From an uncultured Kordia sp. (lineage in GTDB: Bacteria > Bacteroidota > Bacteroidia > Flavobacteriales > Flavobacteriaceae), in assembly GCF_947489565.1 (NCBI RefSeq), contig NZ_CANLEA010000025.1, positions 1-64,000 on the forward strand: a DNA stretch of 64,000 nucleotides, in the 5' to 3' direction. Shown in pieces: positions 43,598-53,062 of this stretch. A program made the translations under genes and the position numbers. The notes under the pieces are model-generated. The model did no database searches and had not been told where the DNA came from. It worked only from the letters and a program-made list of their open reading frames with translations. Positions within the stretch are counted from its first letter, which is position 1; each line of letters begins with the position of its first letter.

Positions 43598-46453
43598 ATG
43601 CCAAAAAGAGAAGACTTAAAATCAATTTTAATTATTGGATCAGGACCAATCGTAATTGGTCAAGCTTGTGAGTTCGATTACTCAGGATCGCAAGCATTAC
43701 GCTCATTAAGAGAAGATGGAATTGAAACCATTTTAATCAATTCAAACCCCGCAACTATCATGACCGACCCAACTATGGCGGATCATGTGTATCTAAAACC
43801 CCTTACAACGCGTTCTATTATTGAAGTGTTAAAAAAACACCCAAATATCGATGCTGTTTTACCAACAATGGGAGGACAAACTGCTTTGAACTTATGTATA
43901 GAAGCCGACGAAAAAGGAATTTGGGAAGACTTTTCAGTAAAACTGATTGGAGTAGATATTGAAGCAATCAACATCACAGAAGATCGTGAACAGTTTAGAG
44001 AATTGATGGGGAAAATTGGTGTTGGAATGGCACCACAAGCAACGGCAACTTCGTTCTTAAAAGGAAAAGAAATTGCACAAGAGTTTGGTTTCCCGTTAGT
44101 AATTAGAGCATCGTATACACTTGGTGGAGCAGGAGCTTCTATTGTATATGATCCAGCTGATTTTGACGAATTATTACGTCGCGGATTAGAAGCATCACCA
44201 ATTCATGAAGTCATGATCGATAAAGCGATGATGGGTTGGAAAGAATATGAATTAGAATTATTACGTGACAAAAATGACAACGTAGTAATTATCTGTTCTA
44301 TTGAAAATATGGACCCAATGGGAATCCATACGGGAGATTCTATTACCGTTGCACCAGCCATGACACTATCTGATCGTACGTATCAGAAAATGCGTGATAT
44401 GGCGATTAAAATGATGCGTAGTATTGGTGATTTTGAAGGTGGATGTAATGTACAGTTCGCTGTAAGTCCAGACGATCAAGAAGAAATTATTGCCATTGAA
44501 ATCAATCCACGTGTATCGCGTTCTTCTGCATTAGCAAGTAAAGCGACAGGATATCCAATTGCAAAAATTGCGGCAAAACTAGCTATCGGATATTCGTTAG
44601 ATGAATTAGACAACCAAATTACAAAATCAACGTCGGCATTATTTGAGCCAACATTAGATTATGTAATTGTAAAAATACCACGTTGGAACTTTGATAAATT
44701 TGAAGGTTCAGACCGTGAATTAGGGCTTCAAATGAAAGCCGTAGGTGAAGTAATGGGAATTGGCCGTTCGTTCCAAGAAGCCTTACACAAAGCTACACAA
44801 TCGCTTGAAATTAAACGTAATGGTTTAGGAGCTGATGGAAAAGGATATAAAAACTACGATCAAATCATTAGCAAACTTAGACATGCATCTTGGGATCGTG
44901 TTTTTGTGATTTATGATGCGATTCAGATGGGAATTCCATTAAGCAGAATCTACGAAATCACAAAGATTGACATGTGGTTCTTAAAGCAATACGAGGAATT
45001 ATATCATCTTGAAAAAGAAATCTCTTCACACAACAAAATAGATAGTATTTCAAAGGATTTACTTTTAGAAGCAAAACAAAAAGGATTTGCAGACCGACAA
45101 ATAGCACATATGTTAGGTTGTTGGGAAAGTGAAGTCTACAAAAAACGTGAAGATTTAGGAATTAAGCGTGTATACAAGTTAGTAGATACCTGTGCTGCTG
45201 AGTTTACAGCAAAAACACCATACTATTATTCTACATTCGAAGCTGAAATTGAAACTGCCGATGGAAACCGATATGTACATAACGAAAGCATCGTCACTGA
45301 TAAAAAGAAAATTGTCGTATTAGGTTCCGGACCGAACCGAATTGGACAAGGAATTGAGTTTGATTACTGTTGCGTACACGGAGTTTTAGCTGCGGCTGAA
45401 TGTGGATACGAAACAATCATGATCAACTGTAATCCTGAAACCGTTTCAACCGATTTTGATACAGCAGATAAATTATACTTTGAACCAGTTTTCTGGGAAC
45501 ATATCTACGATATCATTCGCCATGAAAAGCCAGAAGGTGTCATAGTACAGCTAGGTGGACAAACGGCGTTGAAATTGGCTGAAAAGCTAGACCGTCACGG
45601 AATCAAAATCATAGGAACTACCTATCAATCGTTAGATTTAGCGGAAGACAGAGGAAGTTTCTCAACCTTATTAAAAGAAAACAACATTCCGTATCCAGAA
45701 TTCGGAGTTGCAGAAAATGCTGATGAAGCTTTGGCTTTAGCTGATGAATTAGATTTCCCAATCTTAGTACGTCCATCGTATGTATTAGGAGGACAAGGAA
45801 TGAAAATTGTGATCAACAAGCAAGAATTGGAAGAAACGGTAGTTGATTTACTACGTAAAATTCCAAACAACAAACTCTTACTAGATCACTATTTGGATGG
45901 AGCTATAGAAGCAGAAGCAGATGCTATTTGTGATGGAGAAAATGTATACATCATCGGAATCATGGAGCATATTGAACCTTGCGGAATTCACTCTGGAGAT
46001 TCAAACGCAACCTTGCCACCGTTTAACTTAGGTGAGTTTGTGATGCAACAAATCAAAGATCACACAAAAAAGATCGCCTTAGCGTTAAATACAGTGGGAT
46101 TGATTAACATTCAGTTTGCTATTAAAGATGATATGGTATACATCATTGAAGCCAATCCAAGAGCTTCTCGTACGGTTCCTTTCATTGCAAAAGCATACAA
46201 AGAGCCATATGTAAACTATGCGACTAAAGTAATGTTAGGTGAGAAGAAAGTAACGGACTTTGATTTCAATCCGCAATTAGAAGGATACGCCATCAAACAA
46301 CCTGTTTTCTCTTTCAACAAATTCCCAAATGTAAACAAGCGTTTAGGACCAGAAATGAAAAGTACAGGAGAAAGCATCTTATTTATTGATAGCTTAAAAG
46401 ATGACGAGTTCTATAACTTATATTCACGAAGAAAAATGTATTTGAGTAAATAA
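43598..46453 (+). CDS. carB: Carbamoyl-phosphate synthase large subunit (short form)
   Basis: 951 residues. Two ATP-grasp halves are present: the first with SNPATIMTDPTMAD and PTMGGQTALNL, the second with NCNPETVSTDFDTADKLYFEP and VQLGGQTALKLAEKL; both have the ENPR-type motif (IEINPRVSRSSALASKATGYPI and IEANPRASRTVPFIAKAYKEPY). The subunit makes carbamoyl phosphate from bicarbonate, ammonia and two ATP for pyrimidine and arginine synthesis. Compared with the ~1070-residue E. coli enzyme it ends right after the second ATP-grasp unit and lacks the C-terminal MGS-like allosteric domain. carA is not in the window. Confidence 0.96.
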   Translation: MPKREDLKSILIIGSGPIVIGQACEFDYSGSQALRSLREDGIETILINSNPATIMTDPTMADHVYLKPLTTRSIIEVLKKHPNIDAVLPTMGGQTALNLCIEADEKGIWEDFSVKLIGVDIEAINITEDREQFRELMGKIGVGMAPQATATSFLKGKEIAQEFGFPLVIRASYTLGGAGASIVYDPADFDELLRRGLEASPIHEVMIDKAMMGWKEYELELLRDKNDNVVIICSIENMDPMGIHTGDSITVAPAMTLSDRTYQKMRDMAIKMMRSIGDFEGGCNVQFAVSPDDQEEIIAIEINPRVSRSSALASKATGYPIAKIAAKLAIGYSLDELDNQITKSTSALFEPTLDYVIVKIPRWNFDKFEGSDRELGLQMKAVGEVMGIGRSFQEALHKATQSLEIKRNGLGADGKGYKNYDQIISKLRHASWDRVFVIYDAIQMGIPLSRIYEITKIDMWFLKQYEELYHLEKEISSHNKIDSISKDLLLEAKQKGFADRQIAHMLGCWESEVYKKREDLGIKRVYKLVDTCAAEFTAKTPYYYSTFEAEIETADGNRYVHNESIVTDKKKIVVLGSGPNRIGQGIEFDYCCVHGVLAAAECGYETIMINCNPETVSTDFDTADKLYFEPVFWEHIYDIIRHEKPEGVIVQLGGQTALKLAEKLDRHGIKIIGTTYQSLDLAEDRGSFSTLLKENNIPYPEFGVAENADEALALADELDFPILVRPSYVLGGQGMKIVINKQELEETVVDLLRKIPNNKLLLDHYLDGAIEAEADAICDGENVYIIGIMEHIEPCGIHSGDSNATLPPFNLGEFVMQQIKDHTKKIALALNTVGLINIQFAIKDDMVYIIEANPRASRTVPFIAKAYKEPYVNYATKVMLGEKKVTDFDFNPQLEGYAIKQPVFSFNKFPNVNKRLGPEMKSTGESILFIDSLKDDEFYNLYSRRKMYLSK

Positions 46454-46550
46454 CATTTCGATAGCTTCGCTAGGTATTTTCAATCAAAATATATTTTGAT
46501 TTTAATAATGCCCAATATAGCGAGTTACTCAAATCATTCTCACATATCAA

Positions 46551-46590
46551 AACTTCCCAAAACCTAATGGCTTTTGGGAAGTTTTTTTTG
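46551..46590 (+). terminator. Terminator after carB
   Basis: Perfect inverted repeat AACTTCCCAAAA (46551-46562) / TTTTGGGAAGTT (46572-46583) followed by a T run. About 97 bases after the carB stop. Confidence 0.9.
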
Positions 46591-46628
46591 GTTTATATTT
46601 ATAAAAAAATCTTAGAAACTATTCAACA

Positions 46629-47084
46629 TTGAGCGAATTAAAAAAAATAATAGACGACATTACTGCATTTGGAGTGCATCCAAAAGTAACAATGACAACC
46701 AAACATGAGCATTTGAAAAAACTATTGGTACGAATGTATTCAGAGTTTTTAAATTTGAATCAACCGGAAGCTGATGATACAGATTATGGAGAAACACCTG
46801 ATTTTGATTACGAAGAAATTCGGAAAAATGTAGTATCAAACTTTCCTGAATTGGGTTGGTATGGAACTGTTATTGAAATGGAAAATATTGACGAAAAACC
46901 TACATTGATTGGAGATGCTGTTGACGATTTGGCAGATATTATTAAAGATTTATTAGCCGTAAAATGGAGGTTTGAAAATACCAGCGAAGCAGATGCAATT
47001 TGGTATTTTAATTTTTTAATGTATGCACATACAGAGCAACATCTGGTAGACTTATTAAAGTATCTAAAGTATAAGTTTGGGTAA
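46629..47084 (+). CDS. Cytosolic acidic protein of unknown function
   Basis: 151 residues starting at a TTG (46629); the next in-frame ATG is 24 codons inside (MTTKHEHLKK). No signal peptide. The central region is acidic with many Asp/Glu (NQPEADDTDYGETPDFDYEEIRKNV), and the C-terminal half is helical with conserved-looking aromatic residues (VKWRFENTSEADAIWYFNFLMYAHTEQHLVDLLKYL). This resembles DUF5063-type helical proteins of Bacteroidota, but I am not certain of the assignment. Confidence 0.7.
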   Translation: MSELKKIIDDITAFGVHPKVTMTTKHEHLKKLLVRMYSEFLNLNQPEADDTDYGETPDFDYEEIRKNVVSNFPELGWYGTVIEMENIDEKPTLIGDAVDDLADIIKDLLAVKWRFENTSEADAIWYFNFLMYAHTEQHLVDLLKYLKYKFG

Positions 47085-47179
47085 AATATTTTTATGCTTT
47101 AGTTAAGATTTAATTATCGACTCCTTAACAGCGATTCGTATGAAATAAAGATAGTTTAGTTGCCTAAAACAAACTATCT

Positions 47180-47902
47180 ATGACTAAAAAACTACTTTTA
47201 ACACCTTTACTTTTAGTACTTTTTCAAGCGGCAAGTTTCGCACAAACAGAACCCAGTACTGACACGAATGATAAACTAGAATTTTCAACAGGGTATACTT
47301 TTGGAAGTTTAAAAAATTTAGAATTCTCACCTGTTTCTCGATACGATTACAATGCTTTTACATACAAATTAGGATACGAACGCACCAGTAAAAATCATAA
47401 TTTGTTTAACATACGATTAGCATATTTAACAACTACATTAAAATCGGATCGTATTCCAGCATTAAATTCTGATTATAGTAAAATTGGACTTAGTTTTTCA
47501 TATCTAAAGCGGATATACAACAAAAACAAACTGTCAATTCATCTAGGATTACAATCGAACACCAATATTTCGTTTAGTGATGAAGGTGTAAATTCGTTTC
47601 CTATTTTCAATCAATCATTTGGCATTGCGAGTCAATTCACCTATCAAATCAATGAGAAGCATGCGTTGTACTCAAAATTGACCATTCCGATGCTATTATT
47701 TAGGCTTACAGATTCGAGTTCAGATACATTTACCTTAAAACGCAATCAGAGTATATTTTGGGAATTTGGATATAACTATTCACTCTCCAATGACTTTGAT
47801 TTAAAAGCGAGTTATCAATTCAATTACGACCGATTGCAAATTCCAAATGCATTTCGCGAAGTTCAATATCAATTCAATTTAGGCGTTCAATACAAATTCT
47901 AA
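47180..47902 (+). CDS. Outer-membrane beta-barrel-like protein
   Basis: 240 residues with a signal peptide (MTKKLLLTPLLLVLFQAASFAQ). The mature part alternates polar and hydrophobic residues in strands ending in aromatic residues (YNAFTYKLGYERTSKNHNLFNIRLAYLTTT, FWEFGYNYSLSNDFDLKASYQFNYD) and finishes with Phe (LGVQYKF), the usual end of an outer-membrane barrel recognised by BamA. Ligand unknown. An M23 peptidase lipoprotein gene follows seven bases later. Confidence 0.78.
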   Translation: MTKKLLLTPLLLVLFQAASFAQTEPSTDTNDKLEFSTGYTFGSLKNLEFSPVSRYDYNAFTYKLGYERTSKNHNLFNIRLAYLTTTLKSDRIPALNSDYSKIGLSFSYLKRIYNKNKLSIHLGLQSNTNISFSDEGVNSFPIFNQSFGIASQFTYQINEKHALYSKLTIPMLLFRLTDSSSDTFTLKRNQSIFWEFGYNYSLSNDFDLKASYQFNYDRLQIPNAFREVQYQFNLGVQYKF

Positions 47903-47909
47903 TCACATC

Positions 47910-48620
47910 ATGAAACATATTTACACACTTACAATCATTAGTATCATCCTATTTTCTTCTTGTACAGATGCTTTACTAGGCGATCAAGGAAAACAAGATG
48001 AAGACATTTACTTGAATTATCAAACCAAAACAGACTTAGAATTACCTTTTGAAGGCGAATGGTATGTTTCCGTTGGAGGACGAACACATGCGCAAGGTCA
48101 ACATCACTTTATAACGCGCGGCACAGGACAACGTTATGCCTATGATATGGGTAAAATAGTAGACGACAGCTATTACTCAGGAAATGGTGGAGAAAACGAA
48201 GACACATATACATTTGGAGCACGTTTAAATGCTCCTGGAGCAGGAAAAATAATTGCGCTAGAAAACAATATTGATGACAACACTAGACCTGGCGTTTTAA
48301 ATGATAATATTGACAATAGCAATCTTGGTGGGAATTATATTATGATAGATCATTTAAATGGAGAATACTCTTTCTTAGCACACTTAAAAAAGGGAAGTAT
48401 CATTGTTGTTGTAGGAGACATGGTTGCAAAAGGACAGGAAATAGGACAAGCTGGAAATAGCGGAAACTCCTCGGGTCCGCACTTGCATTATCATTTACAA
48501 AACTCACCAAACTATTTAGATGCCATTGGACTTCCTGCGCAATTTACAAACTATTTAAAAAATGATGATCCTATAGACAGAGGAGAACCTGTACAAGGGC
48601 AATTGGTACGGAAGAATTAG
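47910..48620 (+). CDS. M23-family metallopeptidase lipoprotein
   Basis: 236 residues. Lipoprotein signal with Cys18 (IILFSSCTDALLG). The LytM/M23 fold is visible: first metal-ligand region HFITRGTGQRYAYDMGK, core GNYIMIDHLNGEYSFLAHLKKGSI, and the HxH zinc motif GPHLHYHLQ near residue 193. The predicted activity is cleavage of peptidoglycan cross-bridges, or degenerate wall binding. The Asp of the HxxxD ligand set is within YAYDMGK. It forms a two-gene unit with the barrel protein, pointing to an envelope role. Confidence 0.85.
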   Translation: MKHIYTLTIISIILFSSCTDALLGDQGKQDEDIYLNYQTKTDLELPFEGEWYVSVGGRTHAQGQHHFITRGTGQRYAYDMGKIVDDSYYSGNGGENEDTYTFGARLNAPGAGKIIALENNIDDNTRPGVLNDNIDNSNLGGNYIMIDHLNGEYSFLAHLKKGSIIVVVGDMVAKGQEIGQAGNSGNSSGPHLHYHLQNSPNYLDAIGLPAQFTNYLKNDDPIDRGEPVQGQLVRKN

Positions 48621-48701
48621 GTTTTCTTGAAAAGAGTATTGGTATTTGTTTTGATTTCAGATTGTTAGCTTAAGCGTAGTCAAGATAAGATACAGTAAAC
48701 T

Positions 48702-48750
48702 AAAAAACGCTCCCAAAAACCGTAATGGCTTTGTGAGAGCGTTTTTTGTT
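48702..48750 (+). terminator. Terminator after M23 gene
   Basis: Inverted repeat AAAAAACGCTC (48702-48712) / GAGCGTTTTTT (48737-48747) with T residues beyond. Confidence 0.85.
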
Positions 48751-48857
48751 TTTAAGGTTTTCATCAACGTCTTCTTTTCTTCAATTTCAAAAAAGAATCC
48801 ACCAACAAAAAAACTTCCACATAGTTTTTATACATTGTAGTCATAAGAAATATACTT

Positions 48858-50108
48858 ATGAATCATACGCTACGCATTATTCTGTTACTATTATTTTTTG
48901 CTGTAATGTCTATGGTTGTCCATGCGCAAGAAAAACCTTTTGAAGTTGCTAAGCCCGAATCGGTAAAGATGTCAAGTGACAGCTTACAAAAGATGAATGC
49001 ACATTTTCATAATTTAGTAGATCAAAGGCAATTGGCAGGCATTCAAACTGCGATTGTTCGGAATGGTAAACTTATTCATTTTGATTCCTATGGATATGCG
49101 AATCTTGAAGAGAAAAAAATATTAAACAAACAAAGTATTTTTCGAATTTTCTCCATGACCAAACCGATTGTCTCTGTAGCATTAATGCAATTGTATGAGC
49201 AAGGAAAATTCAAACTAGAAGATCCATTACACAAATACCTACCTGCGTTCAAAGAAATGCAGGTCTATACAGATTCAACACTAATTCTTGCCAAAAACCC
49301 CATTCGAATTATTGATCTTTTGCGACACACTTCTGGCTTTAGCTATGGAAGAACTCAACATGCCAAGTTGAACCAAATCTATGCCGAAGCGAATTTATAC
49401 AGTTCTCAAAACAACAAGGAATTCGTAGCCAAACTAAGCAAACTTCCTTTATCCTTTGAACCTGGAACAGATTGGCAATACGGACTTTCAACAAATATTT
49501 GCGGGCATTTAGTAGAAGTCCTTTCAGGAAAATCGTTAAAAACCTATTTAAAGGATCATATTTTTACGCCGTTAGGTATGAATAATACCTATTTTCAATT
49601 ACCCAAAGAAAAAATAGAACACTTTACTGTTGGCTATCGCTGGCAAGCAGAAACAGGATTATTCGTGTCAGAAAGTCAACGAAACAATAGTTATACGCAA
49701 GAAGTTAGCTTATACAATGGCGGCGGCGGATTGGTGTCAACGACTATAGATTATTTAAAATTTTGCCAGATGCTCTTGCAAGAAGGTACATTTAACGCAC
49801 ATGTTATTTTGCAAAAAGAAACGGTAAAGCTCATACTAAAGGATCATTTACAGGAAGTGAGACAGCACCAAGAACGATTTAGGCTTCCGTTAGGTGAATA
49901 TGGATTTGGATTTGGATTTGCTATCAGAGGCACCAGCGAGACTGAACTTGACAATATATTTGGTTGGGGCGGCGCTGTTGGAACTTATTTTAAAATAGAT
50001 ACCGATCATAACATAGCGTATGTCATGATGATACAGTTATCTCCTTACAGACACTTAGGTTTGCGACACTTATTTCAACAATATGTGAAGTCAGCTACTC
50101 TAAAGTGA
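48858..50108 (+). CDS. Class C beta-lactamase-fold serine hydrolase
   Basis: 416 residues. A signal peptide runs to about residue 24 (SMVVHAQ). The SxxK nucleophile motif is SMTK (Ser99-Lys102), the YxN-like motif is YGLS (near 210), and GWGGAVGTYF near residue 375 replaces the usual KTG-type third motif. Members with these motifs are D-aminopeptidases, esterases or penicillin-binding-like enzymes, not necessarily antibiotic-degrading; a role in peptidoglycan or ester metabolism in the periplasm is most likely. Standalone gene. Confidence 0.88.
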   Translation: MNHTLRIILLLLFFAVMSMVVHAQEKPFEVAKPESVKMSSDSLQKMNAHFHNLVDQRQLAGIQTAIVRNGKLIHFDSYGYANLEEKKILNKQSIFRIFSMTKPIVSVALMQLYEQGKFKLEDPLHKYLPAFKEMQVYTDSTLILAKNPIRIIDLLRHTSGFSYGRTQHAKLNQIYAEANLYSSQNNKEFVAKLSKLPLSFEPGTDWQYGLSTNICGHLVEVLSGKSLKTYLKDHIFTPLGMNNTYFQLPKEKIEHFTVGYRWQAETGLFVSESQRNNSYTQEVSLYNGGGGLVSTTIDYLKFCQMLLQEGTFNAHVILQKETVKLILKDHLQEVRQHQERFRLPLGEYGFGFGFAIRGTSETELDNIFGWGGAVGTYFKIDTDHNIAYVMMIQLSPYRHLGLRHLFQQYVKSATLK

Positions 50109-50165
50109 TGGAACGCAGGATTTTTAAAAATATATTGCAAAACAAACAACAAACTCTCATTCCCG

Positions 50166-50216
50166 AATCTTTTCGGTATTTTTATAGGAAAAGAAAAAGC
50201 TAGTAAAAACTCTACC
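50166..50216. repeat. Dispersed intergenic repeat, type B
   Basis: The stretch AATCTTTTCGGTATTTTTAT and the following AGGAAAAGAAAAAGCTAGTA recurs, with changes, at 53063-53110 and in degraded form at 51091-51140. In one frame it reads NLFGIFIGKEKASKN. Confidence 0.6.
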
Positions 50217-50300
50217 AAAAGATTGAATTTAGGGAAAGAAAAAGCCAAAATAGAACTCAAATCGAAATGTAAATAATAGGATAAAACCTAAATTTGAAGA

Positions 50301-51047
50301 ATGAAAAAAACACTACTACTTTTTATCCCATTACTTTTATATGTAAGCTTAGGAAAAGCTCAAGAAAAAAGAACGTTACTTGAGTTTTCAGGAGACGTTC
50401 AAGCAGATATTACCAGATTACTTTCTAATGCTAGTTATGAGGTTGATATTATGGATGGAATTAAAAGCCAATCAAGACAGACTGAATTGACTTTCAAACT
50501 TCAGCAAGAGATTATGAAAAATTATGAATGGTTTACTGAATATATGAAAACAGTACCAAAAGGACAACCAATGCCTTACCATCCAAAATTAGGATTAACC
50601 AAAGAAGAGTATGAAGAGTTTTTAAAGCTAGTTAAAAATGTTGAAGTTATGTCTACAGATACAGAAACACTCATCATTACCAAACTTGATTCATTAGTCA
50701 CATTTAAAGGAAAAGGAAAATTAAAGCCATTAGATGATGTAAAACTTGACTTGAAAAATAATAAAATAATGTATAAAGATTATGTACTTCCTTTTGCGAA
50801 AGAACTCATTATTAAAGACGCTAATAATGGTTTTAAAAGTAAGTGGAGAGGTTATAATTGGACGTATGAATATCCTAGCGATCCAGAAAATTTAGATATA
50901 TCTAATCTTCAAAATATAAACATAACTATTGTTGAATTCACAGTAGGGCAACTTGAAAACGGAGGGAGAATTTATATAAAATTGGAAGAAAGAGTCGTGA
51001 AAAATGGAGTGAAAATAAAAGACACTAAAATTCCTATTTTATTTTAA
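50301..51047 (+). CDS. Secreted protein of unknown function
   Basis: 248 residues. Signal peptide MKKTLLLFIPLLLYVSLGKAQ. The mature part starts with a helical region (DVQADITRLLSNASYEVDIM) and then becomes beta-rich (LKPLDDVKLDLKNNKIMYKDYVLPFAKELIIK, INITIVEFTVGQLENGGRIYIKLEERVVKNG). No conserved motif or family is recognised. It stands alone between two regions with type B repeats. Confidence 0.7.
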   Translation: MKKTLLLFIPLLLYVSLGKAQEKRTLLEFSGDVQADITRLLSNASYEVDIMDGIKSQSRQTELTFKLQQEIMKNYEWFTEYMKTVPKGQPMPYHPKLGLTKEEYEEFLKLVKNVEVMSTDTETLIITKLDSLVTFKGKGKLKPLDDVKLDLKNNKIMYKDYVLPFAKELIIKDANNGFKSKWRGYNWTYEYPSDPENLDISNLQNINITIVEFTVGQLENGGRIYIKLEERVVKNGVKIKDTKIPILF

Positions 51048-51090
51048 ACTTACCATAAGAACTTATCTCGATATAAAACTCTTATTCACC

Positions 51091-51140
51091 ATTTTTTTTG
51101 CCTATTTTTAGTATGAAAATAAAAACCTAGTAAAAACTCG
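51091..51140. repeat. Dispersed intergenic repeat, type B (degraded)
   Basis: CTATTTTTAGTATGAAAATA and the following AAAACCTAGTAAAAACTCG resemble the copies at 50166 and 53063, with several changes. Confidence 0.5.
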
Positions 51141-51216
51141 GTTCGTCTTTAATTGAATGATAAGTTGTTGTTTTTCATGCTTTTGTTCTAATAAAAAATG
51201 ATCCATAATTTGAAAA

Positions 51217-51903
51217 ATGTTGAGAATAAAAACCATACTTCTGTTTCTATTATTCATAAGTTGTAAAGAAAACAAACAGCATGTAAAAAACACAACGACT
51301 GAAAACCAATCAGCTGAAGTATTGGTGAAATTACCTGAATTTGAAAATTGGAAAGAATTATACTCTGATGAATTAGTGAAAAACAAGTTTGATGAATACT
51401 TAGAGAATGGAACTACAATTTTAGCAGTGTACCTTAACAACAAAATAGCAAAACAAAAAGATAGTCTATTGAACATGGATTTTGATGACTATGCTTTGTT
51501 TTTTGTCATTGATAAAGAGCAAAAACGAAAAATTGAAAATAGTGACCTAGAAAAAATATTCTATGAACAAACAGAAAAGTCTGCAGCAGAAGTTTTAGAT
51601 TTTGCAGATGTTATAAACAAGGCACTTATAGATTCTACTTTGATTAAAGCAGAAAAACCATATTTATTGTTCGCTAATCAAAATTATGAAAACGTATATA
51701 CTGCCATAACAATAACGAAACCTTATAAAAATGATCATAACTATATTGTATTAAACACGTTTAATTTAATGAATATAAACAATCATCTTGTGTATGGTGG
51801 ATATTACCTGAATTATAATGGACTTGAATCTTTCAATTTGGTTAAAAAGAATAACGATATTATAATCTCTAAATTTATAAAGCAGAATGAAAAGAAGCCA
51901 TGA
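51217..51903 (+). CDS. Lipoprotein of unknown function
   Basis: 228 residues. Lipobox LLFLLFISCKEN (Cys 14). The mature part is mixed alpha/beta with many Lys and Glu residues and aromatic strand endings (YLLFANQNYENVYTAITITKPYKNDHNYIVLNTFNLM). I recognise no family or catalytic motif. It is not obviously linked to the neighbouring genes, being 169 bases after the previous one and 85 before the next. Confidence 0.7.
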   Translation: MLRIKTILLFLLFISCKENKQHVKNTTTENQSAEVLVKLPEFENWKELYSDELVKNKFDEYLENGTTILAVYLNNKIAKQKDSLLNMDFDDYALFFVIDKEQKRKIENSDLEKIFYEQTEKSAAEVLDFADVINKALIDSTLIKAEKPYLLFANQNYENVYTAITITKPYKNDHNYIVLNTFNLMNINNHLVYGGYYLNYNGLESFNLVKKNNDIIISKFIKQNEKKP

Positions 51904-51988
51904 TAAAATTGTGACATCTATAAAATATTGTTAGCGTAACTTTAAATGCTAGTAAAGAAAAAAAACGAGGACTCAAACTATAATCCAA

Positions 51989-52429
51989 ATGATACATCGA
52001 CTAAAATTTTCTATTGATATACAAGCTGAGAAATCTACTATTTGGAAAACGCTTTGGGATGATAATTCTTATCGCGATTGGGCAAGTGTTTTCTTTGAAG
52101 GATCGTATGCGGTATCTGATGATTGGAAAGAAGGAAGCACCGTACATTTTCTTGCTCCTGATCAAAGTGGAATTTACAGTATCATAGAAAAACACACTCC
52201 AAACCATATAATACACTTCAAACATATCGGAAATGTAGTAGAAGGAAAAGAGCAACCGATTGATGAAGAAACAAAAAAATGGTCTGGAGCTACAGAAATA
52301 TACACACTCATTGACGGAAAAGATGCAAACACACTCACGGTAGAAATAGATGTCATGGATGAGCATCTAGAATTTATGACCGATAAACTTCCATTGGCAT
52401 TAGAAAAAATAAAGAACAATTGCAGTTAA
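51989..52429 (+). CDS. SRPBCC/START-like (AHSA1-type) protein
   Basis: 146 residues. The N-terminus (KFSIDIQAEKSTIWKTLWDDNSYRDWASVFFEGSYAVSDDWKEGS) is the typical first strand-helix of SRPBCC domains, and GIYSIIEKHTPNHIIHFKHIG and YTLIDGKDANTLTVEIDVMD supply the central sheet. A C-terminal helix (LEFMTDKLPLALEKIKNN) closes the pocket. Such proteins bind small hydrophobic ligands or act as co-chaperones; ligand unknown. Confidence 0.8.
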   Translation: MIHRLKFSIDIQAEKSTIWKTLWDDNSYRDWASVFFEGSYAVSDDWKEGSTVHFLAPDQSGIYSIIEKHTPNHIIHFKHIGNVVEGKEQPIDEETKKWSGATEIYTLIDGKDANTLTVEIDVMDEHLEFMTDKLPLALEKIKNNCS

Positions 52430-52450
52430 CAACTTGGAGAACGATTAAAA

Positions 52451-52494
52451 CTTCCTATTTTCAACTAGAAAGCCCGAAAAGAGAAAACATTCAC
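52451..52494. repeat. Dispersed intergenic repeat, type B (distal half)
   Basis: CTTCCTATTTTCAACTAGAA and the following AGCCCGAAAAGAGAAA match the distal half of the copy at 53063-53145 (CTTCTTATTTCAACTAGAAA...). Confidence 0.55.
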
Positions 52495-52531
52495 TAAATT
52501 TTACTACTTTTATATAAGTTTAAAGTTACGC

Positions 52532-52768
52532 ATGGATACAACAGCACAAATAAAAAACAATCTGATTCGAAGAATTCAAGACTCTAAAGATTTGAATTTT
52601 TTGAAAGCATTGCAGACTATTTTTGATTCTTCAGAACAAGCTTTGTATCAATTATCTTCAGAAGAAACAACATCTATTGAGGCTGGACGAGAAGATATTA
52701 AAAATGGAAATTTTGTCACGAACGACGCTGTAATTTCTGAAATGAAAGAATGGCTGACAAAAAAGTAA
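52532..52768 (+). CDS. Antitoxin of a ParE/RelE-type module
   Basis: 78 residues, acidic, helical. The N-terminal part (IKNNLIRRIQDSKDLNFLKALQTIFDSSEQ) is followed by the pattern LSSEETTSIEAGREDIKNGNFVTND, found in Bacteroidota addiction-module antitoxins, and EMKEWLTKK at the end. It overlaps the toxin gene by 19 bases, the usual toxin-antitoxin order. The C-terminal part is expected to wrap around the toxin and the N-terminal part to dimerise or bind the operator. Confidence 0.8.
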   Translation: MDTTAQIKNNLIRRIQDSKDLNFLKALQTIFDSSEQALYQLSSEETTSIEAGREDIKNGNFVTNDAVISEMKEWLTKK

Positions 52769-53043
52769 TTTGGTCTTCTCGCGCAAAAAATGAATTAAAA
52801 GAAGTACTCGAATTCTTTTTTCAAAGAAATGGTAATCCTGATTATAGTTTAAAAATCGTATCAGAAGTTAATGATATCACCAACACACTCTCTCAAAGTG
52901 AATTCATCGGTAGATTGACGTCAAATAAAGTAACCAGAGTCATTCCAATGAAAGTGTATTTGATTTTTTATGAAGTAAACAACGATACCATAGAAATAGT
53001 TTCATTTTGGGATAATAGACAAAATCCAGAAAAATCTCCTTAA
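52750..53043 (+). CDS. RelE/ParE-family toxin
   Basis: 97 residues. The core is typical of the family: VIWSSRAKNELKEVLEFFFQRNGN (helix 1), SLKIVSEVNDITNTLSQSEFIGRLTSN, then the strands VTRVIPMKVYLIFYEVNNDTIEIVSFWDNRQNPEK. The DNRQNP C-terminus is a strong family mark. RelE members cut mRNA on the ribosome and ParE members block gyrase; the sequence alone does not decide between these. Paired with the overlapping antitoxin upstream. Confidence 0.88.
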   Translation: MADKKVIWSSRAKNELKEVLEFFFQRNGNPDYSLKIVSEVNDITNTLSQSEFIGRLTSNKVTRVIPMKVYLIFYEVNNDTIEIVSFWDNRQNPEKSP

Positions 53044-53062
53044 ACCCAAATACGCTTTCTCC

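Noticed and set aside
51108-51476. 122-residue minus-strand frame
   Set aside because: It covers the type B repeat and the antisense of the lipoprotein gene; composition (Phe/Ser/Leu) is that of an antisense frame.
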